42,378 nucleotides of DNA, taken from contig JAKLKA010000054.1 in NCBI GenBank assembly GCA_023150915.1, positions 1-42,378 on the forward strand. Reading direction: 5' to 3'. Source of the stretch: Polyangiaceae bacterium. Its GTDB lineage: Bacteria; Myxococcota_A; Polyangia; Polyangiales; Polyangiaceae. Made by a program: the position numbers and the translations under genes. Shown piece by piece: positions 41,595-42,378 of this stretch; position 1 is the stretch's first letter, and the number at the start of each line of letters is the position of its first letter. The notes below the pieces were generated by a model. It had not been told where the DNA came from. It did no database searches and worked only from the letters and a program-made list of their open reading frames with translations.

Positions 41595-42378
41595 TCAAGT
41601 CACGGGCTCCATGAGGTCATCGAGCACGAGTTGCGTACTCGCGCAAAGCATCGCGTAGAACGCGTGCCGGCGCCCGGCCGCCTGGGGTGAAGCCGGTGAA
41701 GCGCCAGCGCTGCCACTGCGGATCTGACGAAGCCTTGACTTCGCCCGCCCGTTGGCGGCTCTCACGGCGGCTTTCAGGGTCGAACCGGAAAAACCCGCCA
41801 ATGCTGCTTTCGGGATCTCGATCATGGAGAGGCGTTCGTGGGAACTGAGCGACTGAACCTTCGTCGTCTCGCCGAAGAGTATGCGCACTTCCCTTAGGTC
41901 GAGGACGATCGCACCGTGCAAGGTTGGCAATTCGCCGATCGGCGGCTCTTGATCCTCCATCACGACAAGCACGCCGTCGTCAGTAAGCACCCGCGCCACT
42001 TCCGCGAAGTGATTCCCCCACTGCTGCGGCTCAATCTCGTGCAAGAAGTTGGACATCAGAACGACGTTCACCTGGTTCGCGCCGTAGAACGCGCTCGTGT
42101 CGTGGACTTCGCGGTGGATCTCTCCGGGATGCAGTCGGCAAACGTTCTCGACGCACTCCCTGTGGTAGTCGTCGTGCGACGAGTCGTTGAACGCATAGTA
42201 ATCAACCCTTTCGCGTTTCTCGCGTGGCAACTCGACAAGCGCCGAAGCGAAGCGCGCCTTGCCCGCTCCGTAGTCAAGAATGCGAAGCTTGGACTCTGAC
42301 CCTCCCCCGATTTCTTGGACAGGAAGGATGAGGCAAAATGGCCCGACCGAGAATGTCCAAAGACCCGACGAAGAAGCG
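41595..42378 (-). CDS. Partial class I SAM-dependent methyltransferase
   Basis: Open at the window end, so the N-terminus is missing; at least 260 residues are visible. Motif I LRILDYGAGKARFASAL is close to the visible start, and the post-I acidic region is YYAFNDSS. LMSNFLHEIEPQQWGNHF resembles motif IV/V of small-molecule methyltransferases, and GVLVVMEDQEPP the motif after it. The tail turns basic and Ala/Gly-rich before LCASTQLVLDDLMEPVT. Substrate unknown. A TTG at 42230 opens a shorter frame, but the methyltransferase core clearly starts upstream. Confidence 0.85.
   Translation of the reverse strand, partial: ASSSGLWTFSVGPFCLILPVQEIGGGSESKLRILDYGAGKARFASALVELPREKRERVDYYAFNDSSHDDYHRECVENVCRLHPGEIHREVHDTSAFYGANQVNVVLMSNFLHEIEPQQWGNHFAEVARVLTDDGVLVVMEDQEPPIGELPTLHGAIVLDLREVRILFGETTKVQSLSSHERLSMIEIPKAALAGFSGSTLKAAVRAANGRAKSRLRQIRSGSAGASPASPQAAGRRHAFYAMLCASTQLVLDDLMEPVT

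Noticed and set aside
1-42378. tRNA-Sec, selA, selB or selD genes
   Set aside because: I looked for them to support the selenoproteins and saw none in the window.

Overview
The window is very GC-rich DNA with dense, mostly co-directional genes, many of them overlapping by 1 to 4 bases. About a dozen genes encode predicted secreted lipoproteins whose lipobox Cys is often followed by Gly/Ser/Ala-rich linkers. A subtilisin-like protease ends in a Cys-containing motif, a membrane helix and an Arg cluster, as in MYXO-CTERM proteins, and there are MopE-like and Cys-rich surface repeats. This points to a myxobacterium, probably of the Polyangiales/Sorangiineae type. That is inference from gene style, as no rRNA is present.

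Layout. (1) 1-2660: two co-directional minus-strand secreted proteins and a plus-strand lipoprotein. (2) 15912 down to 2664 is one long minus-strand series: dinB, several lipoproteins, a histidine phosphatase, a predicted selenoprotein (10972-11700), a tightly overlapping block (lipoprotein, two FadL-like barrels, lipoprotein, XPB helicase, Bax1/DUF790 nuclease), speH and a secreted protein. (3) 16009-20537, plus strand: a ProC-like reductase and a large surface protease. (4) 24853 down to 20550, minus strand: DHH-CBS protein, DnaB-like ATPase, small hydrolase, a vWA lipoprotein and a coiled-coil protein. (5) 24940-31450: a B12-type radical SAM protein fused to a lipoprotein-like repeat tail, a Cys-rich/LamG lipoprotein, an FMN-type oxidase, an ECF sigma factor with a Pro-rich extension and a conserved hypothetical. 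(6) 31451-35845: a complete Lhr-type helicase. (7) 36150-39437: a tandem-repeat lipoprotein, a beta-barrel/His-rich/thioredoxin fusion that I predict is a second selenoprotein, and a Lys/Pro-rich secreted protein. (8) 39489-42378: a tRNA-Leu(CAG), then a MopE-type lipoprotein and a partial methyltransferase in sequence that looks less GC-biased.

The most important reading is that two genes which look broken by in-frame TGA codons are better explained as selenocysteine genes. In the first, TGA replaces the first Cys of a thioredoxin-type CxxC (reading U-P-G-C). It is followed by a six-GC-pair hairpin whose loop, AGGUCUU, closely resembles the E. coli fdhF SECIS loop. In the second, a perfect signal peptide is followed by TGA-Thr-Ala-TGA (U-T-A-U, a double-Sec form of CxxC), and one hairpin with a GGUC loop sits within SECIS range of both codons. 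Both products are predicted to be exported and thiol/selenol-based, which suggests envelope redox chemistry using selenium. No selA, selB, selC or selD is seen in the window, so the machinery must be elsewhere.

Several loci pair unexpected partners: an archaeal-style XPB-Bax1 repair pair translationally coupled to outer-membrane genes, and a radical SAM enzyme carrying what looks like its own lipoprotein or repeat substrate.
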